Shown: piece by piece, positions 52,117 through 60,921 of the stretch | Numbering within the stretch: the stretch's first letter is position 1 | How the letters are laid out: each line of letters begins with the position of its first letter | Assembly (NCBI GenBank): GCA_029269725.1 | Contig: JARJHS010000014.1 | Location: 51,430 to 115,429 of the forward strand | DNA length: 64,000 bases | Direction: 5' to 3' | From: Pollutibacter soli | GTDB lineage: Bacteria > Bacteroidota > Bacteroidia > Chitinophagales > Chitinophagaceae | Notes under the pieces: model-generated | Told to the model about the DNA's origin: nothing | The model's input: only the letters and a program-made list of their open reading frames with translations | Database searches by the model: none | Made by a program: the position numbers and the translations under genes

Positions 52117-53847
52117 TCAGATTTTATTTTCTTCCATTTTCAGAATAGATTTCACTATTGCGGTTGATGCAAAATCGCAAAAATCTAGCCCGGAATAGTC
52201 CGGGTTCAATCCTCCGATCAGAGGCACAGCCATCACATAGACTCTGTTATTTTTCACGCCCATATTATCGACTACCTGGAAATCATCGTTGATCATAATG
52301 CCTGGTAATTTCAGGTATGCGATTTTTTCTGTTATGACAACATCCTTATTTCCTTCGCGCTTTAATTTTTCTGCATCTTCAATTGACCGAAATCTAATTC
52401 GTGCGGGACTTACGGTTCCATATTCAACAAGGCTTCCGAAAGTCAGGTCATCCATCTCCAATAATGGCTGGCCAACACAGTCAATAAACATTCTGAATTT
52501 TTTACTTTCTTTTTTACCGTTTTCATCAGTATAGTGATAAGTAATTCCTTCCGCACTGTCCGGTTCAATCTTACTGTCACGATCAACCGCAACAACGGAC
52601 AACACGCCAGCCTCATGGAGAGCAATTAATTCCTGTGCTGAGTTCTGTGGTACAAATGCTATGATTATTGAGATCAATGGCATCAAAACTTTCTTCAGGC
52701 GTAACATATCTTCCGCGGAAAAATACTTAGCCGGATAGTTGATCGTATAATTCAGATCAGCGATTAATTCTTTCCAGGCTATAGCATTATGTTTACGAAT
52801 GGATTTTTCTGCTTCATCGTATTCTGCACGAAAAAGAGAAAATGGGTCAAGTTTTTCCCGAAAACTCATGATACTTTCTACAAAAGTTTCCAGATCTAAA
52901 TTTTTGATGTGCTTATAAAATTCAGGATCCTTTTTCTTAAATGATTCTTTGAATTTTTCTTCATATAACCAATCGAGTGGAATAAAGCCTCCATTTTTCT
53001 CACGGATACTTAGCATTTCCTCTTTTGACAAATGATTTTTTTTAGAAACCTCCTTTTCATCAACATGCATTCGTATCGTGGGAAGCAAACCATCAATGGA
53101 ATGCATCACCATTTTAAATCCATTACTTTCTTTGTCAAGTTGATACCCCAATACGTCTTTTTCATCCTTTGTAAATCTGCCATTACACCTTGATAAGGTC
53201 CGGATAGCATCAAACGCAGTAAGCGAGGACCCTTTAATCGCCACCGGATAATTTATTTTTTTTGATATTTTCGAAGGAGGGTATGGAGAATCATAATAAC
53301 CATCGACTTTTCCCTCATATTTCTTCGGCCACTGATGACCCGTGCATAAAACCACATGATCAAAAGAAGTTGCTCCTTCGCCTGTGATCACTTTTACTTT
53401 ATTTGCTTCGGGATCATCTTTCACATCCTGTACTTCAACATTCAAATGGACCGACACAGGAATGTCCTTATTTTTTGCCTTTTCTAACAAGATTTGGAAT
53501 TGATCCGCAAGATATTTTCCGAATAACAATCTTGGAATGACTTTTAAATCATGAAATTCATCCTGGTTAAATCCAAATCTCTTAGTTGAACCTTCCGGAA
53601 GTTTTGGTAGCCACTCTTCCATCGTTGTCTCCAATTTCGGGATTTCCACATCTGAAATATTCGTAAGATGTTCGGTATTGGCTCCTTCCTCACTATAAGG
53701 CATACCCGCACCTAGCATTGACTTCCGCTCATAAATGTGAATTCTTACATCCGTTCTGCCAGATTCTACAATTCTCTTAAACATATATAGCGCGGCGGGC
53801 CCACCACCGAGCAGAGCAATCCTTATGGACGGTTTATCGTCATGCAT
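52117..53847 (-). CDS. FAD/NAD(P)-binding protein (NAD_binding_9 type)
   Basis: A 576-residue flavin-linked protein. The N-terminal Rossmann motif is RIALLGGGPAALYMFKRI, followed by the acidic residue of strand 2 in IHIYERKSMLGAGMPY. Later VVLCTGHQWPKK marks the second GD/ATG motif, and SLTAFDAIRTLSRCNG lies in the inserted nucleotide-binding region. Members are FAD-NAD(P)-binding proteins without an agreed reaction. It is translationally coupled to the DUF6496-like gene: the two overlap by 8 bp. Probably a two-gene operon; convergent with DUF1543. Confidence 0.8.
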   Translation of the reverse strand: MHDDKPSIRIALLGGGPAALYMFKRIVESGRTDVRIHIYERKSMLGAGMPYSEEGANTEHLTNISDVEIPKLETTMEEWLPKLPEGSTKRFGFNQDEFHDLKVIPRLLFGKYLADQFQILLEKAKNKDIPVSVHLNVEVQDVKDDPEANKVKVITGEGATSFDHVVLCTGHQWPKKYEGKVDGYYDSPYPPSKISKKINYPVAIKGSSLTAFDAIRTLSRCNGRFTKDEKDVLGYQLDKESNGFKMVMHSIDGLLPTIRMHVDEKEVSKKNHLSKEEMLSIREKNGGFIPLDWLYEEKFKESFKKKDPEFYKHIKNLDLETFVESIMSFREKLDPFSLFRAEYDEAEKSIRKHNAIAWKELIADLNYTINYPAKYFSAEDMLRLKKVLMPLISIIIAFVPQNSAQELIALHEAGVLSVVAVDRDSKIEPDSAEGITYHYTDENGKKESKKFRMFIDCVGQPLLEMDDLTFGSLVEYGTVSPARIRFRSIEDAEKLKREGNKDVVITEKIAYLKLPGIMINDDFQVVDNMGVKNNRVYVMAVPLIGGLNPDYSGLDFCDFASTAIVKSILKMEENKI

Positions 53848-54475
53848 TCCTCAAGTAATTTTGTGATTTCAGTAAATACGTTCCATCTGATAAAGCCTCC
53901 AATTCCATGTTTGTCGAACACACTTTCCTGATTTGTTGGGGTTTTTGTTCTTGCAGCTTTTTCTGCTGCTTTTGATCTGACGGAAGGTCTTTTGGTACGA
54001 GCTGGTTTTTTTGCTGCGGATGATCGTTCTGCTTTCGTTCTGCTTTTTGCAGCGCTCTTTGCCTGGCGGGACGGTGGAGTATGTTAAACCGAAGTAGTAC
54101 TCTCATCCTGTAACGCCTTCCGGCTCGTGAACGTGTTGGTGAAATTGATTCATGCCGCTGACCTTTTCTGTATGCAGGTGTAGCACTATGCCTGGTTTTT
54201 TCAGACGTTTTTCCTTTTGCCGGCGGCTTAAGATCAACACCTGCCCCTCGCGCTTCTGACAATCCAATTGCAATTGCCTGTTTCTCCGAACGGGCTCCAT
54301 GCTCACCTTTCCTGATATTTTTTATTCCTTTATGTACAAACTCACCTGCCTGGGTTGACGCAGAGTTGCCTTCTCTTTTATCTTTAATAGCTTTTTTTAT
54401 AGTCTCCCTTTCCGGCATATCTTTTTTCCAGTATTCAATTGGTATGCCAGCAGAATATTGCTTTTTATGGTACAA
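53840..54475 (-). pseudogene. DUF6496-like basic protein gene with frameshift in the C-terminal tail
   Basis: The first about 100 codons (KDMPERETIKKAIKDKREGN, GEHGARSEKQAIAIGLSEAR, KPPAKGKTSEKTRHSA) match the DUF6496 group, small basic proteins with a helical N-terminus and a Lys/Arg/Ala-rich tail. After about residue 115 the frame no longer looks native (GRRYRMRVLLRFNILHRPAR). The native basic tail continues in another frame: RKALQDESTTSV, a TAA, then SRQAKSAAKSRTKAERSSAA and further AARTK-type repeats. So an indel plus a stop separate the conserved head from its tail. Upstream of the FAD gene, same strand. Sequencing error is possible. Confidence 0.6.
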
Positions 54476-54612
54476 TCTGATGTGTTTTCGTGAGAATTCA
54501 ATACCTGCATTGAAATAACCAAAATTTACCTGAAAAGAATGATGATTAATAGATTAGCTGAATACTCCGGTTTGATAACGCTTGTATATTTATACCCAAT
54601 TACCACAAGCTT

Positions 54613-56544
54613 ATGCGAATAAAATACCTGTTTAATTTTTTATTCTTCTTCATCAGTTTGCAGACAAATGGGCAGGTCAGATTACCCAGGCTGATCCGCG
54701 ACAGTATGATTCTGCAAAGAGAAACTGCATTAAATATCTGGGGCTGGTCTTCACCCGGGGAAAAAATTTCAATTCAATTCAATGGAAAAAAATACAGCGT
54801 AACGGCAGATGGCAAGGGAAAGTGGTCGCGTACGATTCCTGCACAAAAAGCCGGAGGGCCGCATACGATGAAGATTACAGGCAAAAACAGTATTGTGTTA
54901 AAAAATATACTTATTGGCGATGTCTGGTTTTGTTCAGGACAATCAAATATGGTGCACCAGATGAGACTGCACAGCGAACGCTATGCAAAAGAAATTGCGG
55001 AAGCAAACAATCCGCAGATACGACATTTTTTTATTCCGACGATGACTGATCTCACAGGGCCGCGCACAGATTTTCCAACTGGATTCTGGAAATCGGCCAA
55101 TCCAAACGATGTTCTCGAGTTTTCTGCTGTCGCCTATTTTTTTGCAAATAACATTTACGAGAAATACAAAATTCCGATCGGGTTGATCAACGCAAGTGTT
55201 GGCGGAACACCAATCGAAGCCTGGATCAGCGAAAGCGGGTTCAGATCTTTCCCCAATGAATTGGCGACGATTGAAAAATTAAAAGACACTGCATATGTAA
55301 ATTCAACCAATCGCGCTGCTTTTGTGGCTGCGAATACAAAAATTGTCGACAAGGGTTTGACATCTCCGGTGAAATGGTATGAAACTTCGTATATGCCTAA
55401 AGGTTGGCATTCCATTAATATTCCTGGCTATTGGGAAGACCAGGGTGTAAGGGACCTCAATGGTGTTGTTTGGTACAGAAAGGAAATTGAAGTTCCGCTA
55501 GCGATGGCTGGTAAGCCTGGCAAAATTCAAATGGGCAGAATTGTGGATGCTGATATTGTGTATCTGAATGGGCAACAGGTTGGAACTACCAGTTACCAAT
55601 ACCCGCAAAGAAGGTACGCCATACCCCCTGGTTTGCTGAAAGCCGGAAAAAATCTGATGGTGATCCGGGTTACTAATCAGCAGAATAAAGGTGGATTTGT
55701 TCCTGACAAACCTTATACAATTATTGTGGGATCGGATACGATCGATCTTAAAGGTGAATGGCAATTCAAGGTGGGAGAGGTGTATCAACCCTTAAATATC
55801 AATACTGCTGGCAGGCCAAGAGCGATCGCGGCTCAGAATTCACCGGCTGCCTTGTATAATGCTATGGTCGCTCCCGCCGTTCCATTTAAAGTAAAAGGAT
55901 TTTTATGGTACCAGGGCGAAGCGAATACTGGTCGCGCGCGTGAGTATGCGCAATTACTACCCGCTCTGGTAAATAACTGGCGGAGTTTGTGGGATGAAAA
56001 AAATGCGCCATTCATCTGGGCGCAATTGCCGGGATTTATGGACAGGACTTATCTACCATCGGAAAGTCAGTGGGCGGCATTGCGTGAAGCGCAATTGCAA
56101 TCGTTGCAGGTTCCCAACACTGCAATGGCCATCACTATAGATCTTGGTGAATGGAACGATATACATCCGGACAATAAAAAAGATGTAGGTGTACGAATGG
56201 CTCTTGCAGCAAAAAGAATTGCTTATGGCGATACCGCTGTAGTTTATTCCGGGCCGATCTTTCAGTCATGGTTAATAGAAGGGAATAGGATTGTTCTTGA
56301 TTTTAAACATACCGGCAGCGGGCTGATTGCAAATGATGATGAAGATCTCAGGCAGTTTGCGATAGCCGGTGCAGATGGAAAATTTGTTTGGGCCAATGCG
56401 ATAATTGATGGAAACAAAGTGATTGTCTGGAGCGAAGAAATCAAGGACCCGAAATTTGTTCGTTATGCCTGGGCGGACAATCCCGAAGGAGCGAACCTGT
56501 ACAATAAGGAAGGTCTGCCTGCAAGTCCGTTCAGAACTGATTAA
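54613..56544 (+). CDS. Sialate O-acetylesterase-family protein
   Basis: A 643-residue exported esterase (signal about 1-20). It shows the SGNH/SASA layout: a beta domain, then the catalytic region with GDVWFCSGQSNMVHQM (nucleophile Ser111 in GQSNM), the split by a jelly-roll insert (about 260-400, with EVPLAMAGKPGKIQMGRIV and RVTNQQNKGGF), and the second catalytic half with GFLWYQGEANTGRAREY and the Asp/His pair in GEWNDIHPDNKKD. The family removes acetyl groups from sialic acid, xylan or other acetylated sugars. The stop is followed directly by the largest CCTGG(C/G)AGGT cluster. Next gene: CE15-like esterase. Confidence 0.9.
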   Translation: MRIKYLFNFLFFFISLQTNGQVRLPRLIRDSMILQRETALNIWGWSSPGEKISIQFNGKKYSVTADGKGKWSRTIPAQKAGGPHTMKITGKNSIVLKNILIGDVWFCSGQSNMVHQMRLHSERYAKEIAEANNPQIRHFFIPTMTDLTGPRTDFPTGFWKSANPNDVLEFSAVAYFFANNIYEKYKIPIGLINASVGGTPIEAWISESGFRSFPNELATIEKLKDTAYVNSTNRAAFVAANTKIVDKGLTSPVKWYETSYMPKGWHSINIPGYWEDQGVRDLNGVVWYRKEIEVPLAMAGKPGKIQMGRIVDADIVYLNGQQVGTTSYQYPQRRYAIPPGLLKAGKNLMVIRVTNQQNKGGFVPDKPYTIIVGSDTIDLKGEWQFKVGEVYQPLNINTAGRPRAIAAQNSPAALYNAMVAPAVPFKVKGFLWYQGEANTGRAREYAQLLPALVNNWRSLWDEKNAPFIWAQLPGFMDRTYLPSESQWAALREAQLQSLQVPNTAMAITIDLGEWNDIHPDNKKDVGVRMALAAKRIAYGDTAVVYSGPIFQSWLIEGNRIVLDFKHTGSGLIANDDEDLRQFAIAGADGKFVWANAIIDGNKVIVWSEEIKDPKFVRYAWADNPEGANLYNKEGLPASPFRTD

Positions 56545-56911
56545 ACCTGGCAGGTTTAAAACCTCGCAGGTCTTATAAACCTGGGAGGTCTGAAACCTCC
56601 CAGGTTGTACCACCGGGTTGTTAAACCGCGGTGGTTTTGCTTTCGGAATTGGTACCTAAATCGACTCTACCCACTAAACCTGGCAGGTCTTATAAACCTA
56701 GGAGGTCTGAAACCTCCCAGGTTGTACCACCGGGTTGTTAAACCGCGGTGGTTTTGCTTTCGGAATTGGTACCAGTAAATCGACTCTACCCACCAAACCT
56801 GCCAGGTCTTTTTAGACCTGGCAGGTGTTAAGCCCCGCAGGTTTTATAAACCTGGGAGGTCTCCAAGACCTGGCAGGTGTTAAACCTCGCAGGTCTTAGA
56901 CCTCCCAGGTT
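56544..56911. repeat. Large CCTGG(C/G)AGGT palindromic cluster with a 117-bp tandem duplication
   Basis: More than ten core copies in both orientations fill the whole gap between two esterase genes. A 117-bp unit beginning CTTATAAACC at 56572 is repeated at 56689; each unit holds a palindrome AACCTGGGAGGTCTGAAACCTCCCAGG-like pair and a second hairpin, CCACCG-GGTT-...-AACC-CGGTGG followed by TTTTG, which may terminate transcription. The two units differ by a few bases, including one 3-bp insertion after GGTACC. Confidence 0.85.
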
Positions 56912-56967
56912 GGGTCTCGCGCCATTTTCATAACTTAATGCTTTCACCCGGATTATTTTTTTTCAAC

Positions 56968-58515
56968 ATGCAAAAATTGTTCGTCATTGTTCTGCTCCTG
57001 TCAGTCAATTCCGGTACCGGTCAAACACAGATTATCGACAGTAGCAGGTACCCGAAACCCGTGACCTTCACCCAGCAGGAGGATCAGCAACAAATGATGC
57101 AACAACTGGGAATTAAAAAACTCCGGCCTGGGCCGAGTGGGAATGAAAATGCTTCCAATCATGCCAATTATGATGAATCGATTGCGAACCCATACCCTAT
57201 CCTCCCTGAACTCCTCACTTCAAAAAATGGGAAAAAAGTCACGAACGCGGACATGTGGTGGAATCAACGCAGACCGGAAATTATGGAAGACATGGAACGC
57301 GAAGTGTATGGTCGATTGCCCAGGAATATTCCGAAAGTGACCTGGACCGTAAAAATTACTGATCGCGAATTTGTGGGACGAACGCCTGTTATCGCGAAAC
57401 AAGTAATCGGTCACGTTGATAATAGTGAATACCCATTGATCAATGTCGACATCAATATGATTGTTGTGTTGCCGACAAATGTGAAAGGCCCTGTTCCGGT
57501 GCTGATCATGTTTGGGTATGGCAAGCCTGCATTTCCGGCACCGACACAACCCTCACCAGACGACATGGAAAAGCTCAACCGTGCGTTCAAGGAAATGATG
57601 ATCAAAAGTAATCCAGAGATCAAAGACATTTTTGAAAAATACCCTGCCTATACTCCGGTTACAAGACTTCCTGGTCCTAACTTTTTCGCACCACCACCGG
57701 CTGGTGATTTACCGCCGACAGAACAGCTACTCGCTGCAGGATGGGGTTATGTCAATCTCGAAACTACCAGTATACAGGCCGATAATGGTGCCGGACTTAC
57801 GAGGGGAATAATCGGACTTGTTAACAAAGGTCAACCGCGCAAACCTGATGATTGGGGCGCTTTGCGTGCATGGTCATGGGGAGCCGCGCGCGTACTTGAT
57901 TACCTTGAAACTGACCCGGCTGTTGATGCCAAAAAAGTCGGCATCGAAGGTGTTTCGCGTTTTGGAAAAGCAGCGCTTGTTACACTTGCTTTTGAACAAA
58001 GATTTTCAATTGCATTAATTGGCTCATCAGGAAAAGGTGGCGCCACTCTGCATCGCAGATTCTTTGGTGAAGCGGTAGAAAGCCTTAGCGGCGGAGGCTA
58101 TTACTGGATGGCCGGAAACTACATGAAATATGGAGCAGCAGAAGCGAGCTTCGGTTCAAAAAACGGAGGCGATATCCCTGTTGATTCACATAGCCTGATT
58201 GCACTTTGCGCACCGAGGCCCACATTCATCAGTTATGGAATTCCCGAAAAAGGCGATGCGAAATGGCTGGATCAGCAGGGAAGCTATATGGCTACCGTCG
58301 CCGCAGGAAGTGTTTATAAATTTCTTGGTGCAAAAGATCTCGGTGTTTCCAATGATTATCAAAAAGAGAAAATGCCACCTGTACTAACGGGCCTGCTTGA
58401 TGGAGAACTCGCGTGGCGTCAACATGATGGTGGTCATACCGACGCACCCAATATGAAATTCTTTATAACATGGGCCAATAGCAAATTGAAATATACTTCT
58501 GCGCCTGCTCAGTGA
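56968..58515 (+). CDS. CE15-like glucuronoyl esterase, exported
   Basis: A 515-residue alpha/beta hydrolase. Start at 56968 (MQKLFVIVLLLSVNSGTGQ) gives a normal signal peptide; an in-frame ATG at 56938 adds 10 residues. The mature enzyme has WWNQRRPEIMEDMEREVYGR, YPLINVDINMIVVLPTN, the nucleophile motif GVSRFGKAAL (Ser; the CE15 hallmark is GCSRxGK, here Val replaces Cys), GGATLHRRFFGEAVE, and the catalytic His in WRQHDGGHTDAP. CE15 enzymes cleave ester links between glucuronoxylan and lignin. Together with the neighbouring acetylesterase it could serve plant hemicellulose use, though no xylanase is in the window. Confidence 0.85.
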   Translation: MQKLFVIVLLLSVNSGTGQTQIIDSSRYPKPVTFTQQEDQQQMMQQLGIKKLRPGPSGNENASNHANYDESIANPYPILPELLTSKNGKKVTNADMWWNQRRPEIMEDMEREVYGRLPRNIPKVTWTVKITDREFVGRTPVIAKQVIGHVDNSEYPLINVDINMIVVLPTNVKGPVPVLIMFGYGKPAFPAPTQPSPDDMEKLNRAFKEMMIKSNPEIKDIFEKYPAYTPVTRLPGPNFFAPPPAGDLPPTEQLLAAGWGYVNLETTSIQADNGAGLTRGIIGLVNKGQPRKPDDWGALRAWSWGAARVLDYLETDPAVDAKKVGIEGVSRFGKAALVTLAFEQRFSIALIGSSGKGGATLHRRFFGEAVESLSGGGYYWMAGNYMKYGAAEASFGSKNGGDIPVDSHSLIALCAPRPTFISYGIPEKGDAKWLDQQGSYMATVAAGSVYKFLGAKDLGVSNDYQKEKMPPVLTGLLDGELAWRQHDGGHTDAPNMKFFITWANSKLKYTSAPAQ

Positions 58516-58590
58516 AAGTTTAACGTTTAAAGTTGAACGTAAAACGTAAGCTCTTGCGCATAGTAAAGGTTATAAGTTGCAGGTTATAAT
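58512..58590 (+). repeat. ACGT-type words after the CE15-like gene
   Basis: AAGTTTAACGTTTAAAGTTG, AACGTAAAACGTAAGC and GGTTATAAGTTGCAGGTTAT follow the stop codon within 75 bp. Gene-end word family. Confidence 0.65.
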
Positions 58591-58818
58591 ACAACACTTG
58601 CGAATGAGGGAAGTTGCTAAATCAAATTATATTATCCTGAACCTTATGGTTAAATAAAAAATAGAAAGATTTTTAGTATCTGTAACTATCGAAATATTTC
58701 AACGTGTTTTTCCCGGGGCAATTAATCAGCAAACTAAACAAGCAATCGCCGGGTGTTTCCTACGTACCAGCCTGCCGGCAGGCTATTTATTCTTACTACT
58801 CACCCTACCGTCCACCGT
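58591..58818. other. Rest of the 303-bp convergent gap
   Basis: Contains a GCCTGCCGGCAGGC palindrome at about 58771 and, on the minus strand directly after the stop of the gene at 58819, ACGGTGGACGGTAGGGTGAG-type words. No gene. Confidence 0.45.
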
Positions 58819-60084
58819 CTACTGTCTCAGATTGAAAACCACCTTCGCATTTTTTTCTTCTGAAGAAGAAATAAACACCTCATACTTCTTATCACCTGCC
58901 CTCACAATCATTACAGAAGTATTTGGAGGGATGGAGCCCAGGTTCTCCGCTACCATCACAATTTCATGATGCGGTTTATCAGCATCAACATTTATTTTAA
59001 AAGATATAGGCTGTTGAGATAATCGTGCCTTTGAGACAATCAGCGTGTTGTTATGATAGATGCTGACGGTATCTCCATCAATCTGCCCATTATCATACAA
59101 GTCTACCTGGATTTCACCCGCATCCATTTCAAATTGTTTCACCAGCGGATTTGATCTTGTGGTAAGAATTTTTGGAGCTGGTGGAAGGACTGTGATTTGT
59201 TTTTTTGCGGTTACTGATTCTGTATTTCGTGCAGGCGTTTCCGTTTTAGCGATTGGTTTTGATTCCGCCTGCTTTTGAGTTACTGCTGGTGCAGGTTTCT
59301 TAGCTGCAGGCTTTGTTGCTGCTGTACTTTTTTGCGTTGTAGTCGGTTTGGGTACAGGAGGTTTTACTGTAGTTGTGGTGGTCGTTGCCGGTTTAGTTGC
59401 AGGAGGGTTCGCTTTTGGTTTTGCAGCAACGGTATTTACTTTAATGCATTCACGAAAAGTGATATCATCGATAGCAAAATCATTTCCGCACCCACCCGGA
59501 TTGGCATTCAGCATGGTGAGCATAATCTCCTGGCCCGTTTCAGGAGTTGTAAAAATTCCGCGATACTGTTTCCATGATGGCGATTCATACCGTTTAATTT
59601 CGCCAGTGCCGATTTGCATTACAATCTTCCCTTCTGCATCCTGTAAACGAAGCGTAAGATCAGGAAGCAATGGATAGGGACATTTGTCGCTGGGCAAACA
59701 TACGTTCATCATCCAGACTCCGAATTCATAAATAGTATTTGGTTTCAACCCTTTGATCGGAGTATTGAAAAATTTTCCTGAACGATAAGAAGCATTAATT
59801 ACCATCATATTTCCATCAACATCACCAGGCGTATGATCTTCCGGAATGGTCAACCAATCGCCGCCGAAACAATCACTTGTTCTAGAGAGATAACTGTAAT
59901 GCCCATCCTGGGGACAATAATTCTGTACACGGGTATAATTGTAATTGGTTCCGTTCAGATCCTGTACATTATCCCCTTTCCCAAAATGAATCGTGATAAA
60001 AGGCTTGTTGAAGTTGCATTTTACTTGTTGCGCATGAAGCGCAACGGTAGCAAGTGTGAACAGCAAAACAATCAAAGTTTTCAC
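58819..60084 (-). CDS. Secreted protein with jelly-roll-like N-terminal domain and Pro/Thr/Lys-rich linker
   Basis: A 421-residue exported protein (signal about 1-19, LHAQQ). The N-terminal domain (about 22-215) has features of carbohydrate-binding-like jelly rolls: cysteine pairs, CNFNKPFITIHFGKGDN, YRSGKFFNTPIKGLKPNTIY, and AIDDITFREC at the end. Residues about 220-300 form a Pro, Thr, Lys, Ala-rich linker. The C-terminal domain (about 305-420) begins with NPLVKQFEMDAGEIQVDLYD and reads VSIYHNNTLIVSKARL, which resembles small domains of secreted Bacteroidota proteins. The domain names are inferred from pattern. It is convergent with the CE15-like gene and stands alone on its strand. Confidence 0.7.
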   Translation of the reverse strand: MKTLIVLLFTLATVALHAQQVKCNFNKPFITIHFGKGDNVQDLNGTNYNYTRVQNYCPQDGHYSYLSRTSDCFGGDWLTIPEDHTPGDVDGNMMVINASYRSGKFFNTPIKGLKPNTIYEFGVWMMNVCLPSDKCPYPLLPDLTLRLQDAEGKIVMQIGTGEIKRYESPSWKQYRGIFTTPETGQEIMLTMLNANPGGCGNDFAIDDITFRECIKVNTVAAKPKANPPATKPATTTTTTVKPPVPKPTTTQKSTAATKPAAKKPAPAVTQKQAESKPIAKTETPARNTESVTAKKQITVLPPAPKILTTRSNPLVKQFEMDAGEIQVDLYDNGQIDGDTVSIYHNNTLIVSKARLSQQPISFKINVDADKPHHEIVMVAENLGSIPPNTSVMIVRAGDKKYEVFISSSEEKNAKVVFNLRQ

Positions 60085-60151
60085 AGCTCTAAATCTCCTT
60101 TTCTGAATTTACGTAAAACTTCGATTTGTTGAGTATTAAGCTTATGAACGG

Positions 60152-60184
60152 TTGAATAAAGGTTGATGCGGTGTACTACATTTG
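60152..60184 (+). promoter_or_regulatory. Possible promoter of the AlkA-type gene
   Basis: TACATTTG at 60177-60184 is an exact TAnnTTTG -7 element; TTG at 60152-60154 stands 22 bp upstream. The -7 box is only five bases from the ATG at 60189, so transcription would start at or very near the start codon, implying a leaderless or very short 5' end. Confidence 0.5.
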
Positions 60185-60188
60185 CGCA

Positions 60189-60872
60189 ATGCTCACCCAG
60201 TTTTCATCAAAAAATTTTAATCAGTATTGCGACCGTCTGGCTGGCGTGGACCCTGATCTGAAAAAAATCCTCGAAGAATATGGCTATCCGCCCCTGTGGA
60301 CAAGATCAAACAGTTTTGAGACATTGGTTCATTTTATTCTTGAGCAACAGGTGTCGCTTGCATCCGCACTTGCCGCGTTGAATAAACTCAAAGAGAGATT
60401 TGTCGAAATCACTCCGCAAAACCTGCTGACCCTTTCTGATGAAGAAATGAAAGCCTGTTATGTTAGTCGCCAGAAAATTGTGTATACGCGCGCATTAGCG
60501 AATGCGGTCCTCGAGAAAAAAATCGACCTTGTTTCATTTGAACAACTTCCTGATGAACATGTAAAGCAGGAACTGGTTAAACTTAAGGGCGTTGGTAACT
60601 GGACGGCAGATGTGTACCTGATGTTTGTACTTCGAAGAACTGATATTTTCCCTGTCGGCGATCTTGCCGCCGTGAATGCATTCAAGCAAATTAAACGGCT
60701 ACCTTCGGACACCACACGAAATGATCTGCTGAATTTAGCTGAACCATGGAAACCATACCGTACCATTGCCACCATGATGCTCTGGCATTTCTACCTGTCC
60801 TCCCGCCAGAAAAAAATACCGGAAAAAGAAAAACTGAAAAAAGCTACATCGCCCCTCTATATTACAGGCTGA
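60189..60872 (+). CDS. AlkA-type DNA-3-methyladenine glycosylase
   Basis: A 227-residue HhH-GPD superfamily base-excision enzyme. Start at ATG 60189, not the GTG at 60171, because the -7 promoter box overlaps the longer frame. The helix-hairpin-helix is LVKLKGVGNWTADVYLM, and the catalytic Asp158 is in PVGDLAAVNA. Segments LVHFILEQQVSLASALAALN and PWKPYRTIATMMLWHFY match AlkA relatives that excise alkylated purines. No AlkA N-terminal domain is present, so it is the compact form common in Bacteroidota. Downstream is a 49-residue basic protein on the same strand. Confidence 0.9.
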   Translation: MLTQFSSKNFNQYCDRLAGVDPDLKKILEEYGYPPLWTRSNSFETLVHFILEQQVSLASALAALNKLKERFVEITPQNLLTLSDEEMKACYVSRQKIVYTRALANAVLEKKIDLVSFEQLPDEHVKQELVKLKGVGNWTADVYLMFVLRRTDIFPVGDLAAVNAFKQIKRLPSDTTRNDLLNLAEPWKPYRTIATMMLWHFYLSSRQKKIPEKEKLKKATSPLYITG

Positions 60873-60921
60873 ATGAATATCCGAAGGCATAACTATTGCA
60901 GCCTGGTTTCAAAACTATGTT

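Noticed and set aside
56544..56911. CRISPR array-like appearance of regularly spaced repeats
   Set aside because: Copies occur in both orientations, spacer lengths vary widely, the spacers are themselves repeat-derived, and no cas gene is in the window.
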